DNA from: Candidatus Peregrinibacteria bacterium
Lineage (GTDB): Bacteria; Patescibacteriota; Gracilibacteria; Peribacterales; Peribacteraceae
NCBI GenBank assembly: GCA_030638845.1
Contig: DAOWDW010000098.1
Location: 1-5,816 of the forward strand
Length of the DNA: 5,816 nucleotides
Direction: 5' to 3'
Shown: piece after piece, positions 5,809 to 5,816 of the stretch
Layout: the number at the start of each line of letters is the position of its first letter
Numbering within the stretch: the first letter of the stretch is position 1
Position numbers and translations under genes: made by a program
The notes under the pieces: model-generated
The model's database searches: none
Seen by the model: only the letters and a program-made list of their open reading frames with translations
Told to the model about the DNA's origin: nothing

Positions 5809-5816
5809 AACATAAA

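Larger units (their letters stand above)
5345..5816 (-). ncRNA. Large structured non-coding RNA, unidentified (5' end at or beyond window edge)
   Basis: Three things support an RNA gene. There is no long reading frame on either strand. Base composition is far richer in G/C than the flank (28, 33 and 31 of 60 in the three lines from 5581 to 5760, against 6 of 60 at 5041-5100). A terminator sits at the minus-strand 3' end. Minus-strand helices visible by eye: 5407-5422 with 5562-5577 (16 bp perfect, plus CACA/TGTG inside), hairpins at 5448-5460, 5486-5504 and 5511-5552, 5587-5593 with 5615-5621, the long stem 5633-5681, 5734-5749, and a closed domain 5751-5808. I looked for conserved motifs of tmRNA, RNase P RNA, SRP RNA, 16S/23S/5S rRNA and group I/II introns and found none convincing. 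The outermost helix at 5751-5808 suggests that the 5' end may be near 5810, giving about 460 nt. The 3' end is placed inside the T-rich tract. An alternative is a long regulatory leader of the binding-protein gene, whose ATG is about 390 bases downstream. Confidence 0.65.

Noticed and set aside
5345..5816. tmRNA, RNase P RNA, SRP RNA or rRNA fragment
   Set aside because: No tag ORF or GTTCGA T-loop, no GAGGAAAGTCC/ACAGAA pair in correct order on the minus strand, and no rRNA signature helices. GGAAGGAA near 5451-5458 (minus strand) recalls the SRP tetraloop, but the flanking AGCAG/GTCAG bases are missing. GAGGAAATCT at 5603-5612 lies on the other strand from the terminator.

Overview
The window comes from an AT-rich bacterial genome. 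It holds three protein genes on the left (5' two thirds) and a gene-poor, RNA-like region on the right. A very large SLH-anchored surface protein, two lipoproteins with clear lipoboxes, no visible Shine-Dalgarno sites and TAA at all three stops fit a monoderm or otherwise S-layer-bearing lineage. My best guess is a Candidate Phyla Radiation/Patescibacteria group such as the Peregrinibacteria/Gracilibacteria, where FG-GAP/VCBS plus SLH proteins are frequent. That placement is inference from protein style, not from a marker gene. No in-frame TGA interrupts any of the genes, so nothing in the window calls for UGA recoding.

Layout. Bases 2-2695 (+) are the 3' part of a surface protein gene cut by the left edge: calcium-loop beta-propeller repeats, a Big_5-like Ig domain, a fibronectin-like domain, a ZU5-like beta domain, a linker and three C-terminal SLH domains. 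After a 78-base gap with a TATAAT box comes a two-domain lipoprotein (2774-3757, +). It converges on an orphan branched-chain-amino-acid-type (LivJ/Peripla_BP_6) binding lipoprotein (3838-4959, -). The 80 bases between them carry a 9-base tandem repeat. All three proteins are predicted to lie outside the cytoplasmic membrane, so the coding part of the window is a cell-envelope neighbourhood.

Bases 4960-5345 have no gene. The first half is extremely AT-rich (6 G/C in the 60 bases 5041-5100) and includes the probable promoter of the binding protein, short direct repeats and palindromes. Next come a 16-base-arm imperfect inverted repeat and a near-palindrome.

From about 5359 to the right edge base composition jumps (33 G/C in 5641-5700) and there is no convincing reading frame. 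Instead the minus strand folds into a series of strong helices: a perfect 16-bp long-range helix, an 18-base perfect palindrome inside a longer stem, and several hairpins. It ends in an intrinsic terminator (hairpin 5359-5375 followed by a T-rich tract on the minus strand). I read this as the 3' part, or nearly all, of a large structured non-coding RNA of roughly 450 nt or more. I could not match it to tmRNA, RNase P RNA, SRP RNA or rRNA by their conserved motifs. It is the best candidate here for something undescribed.
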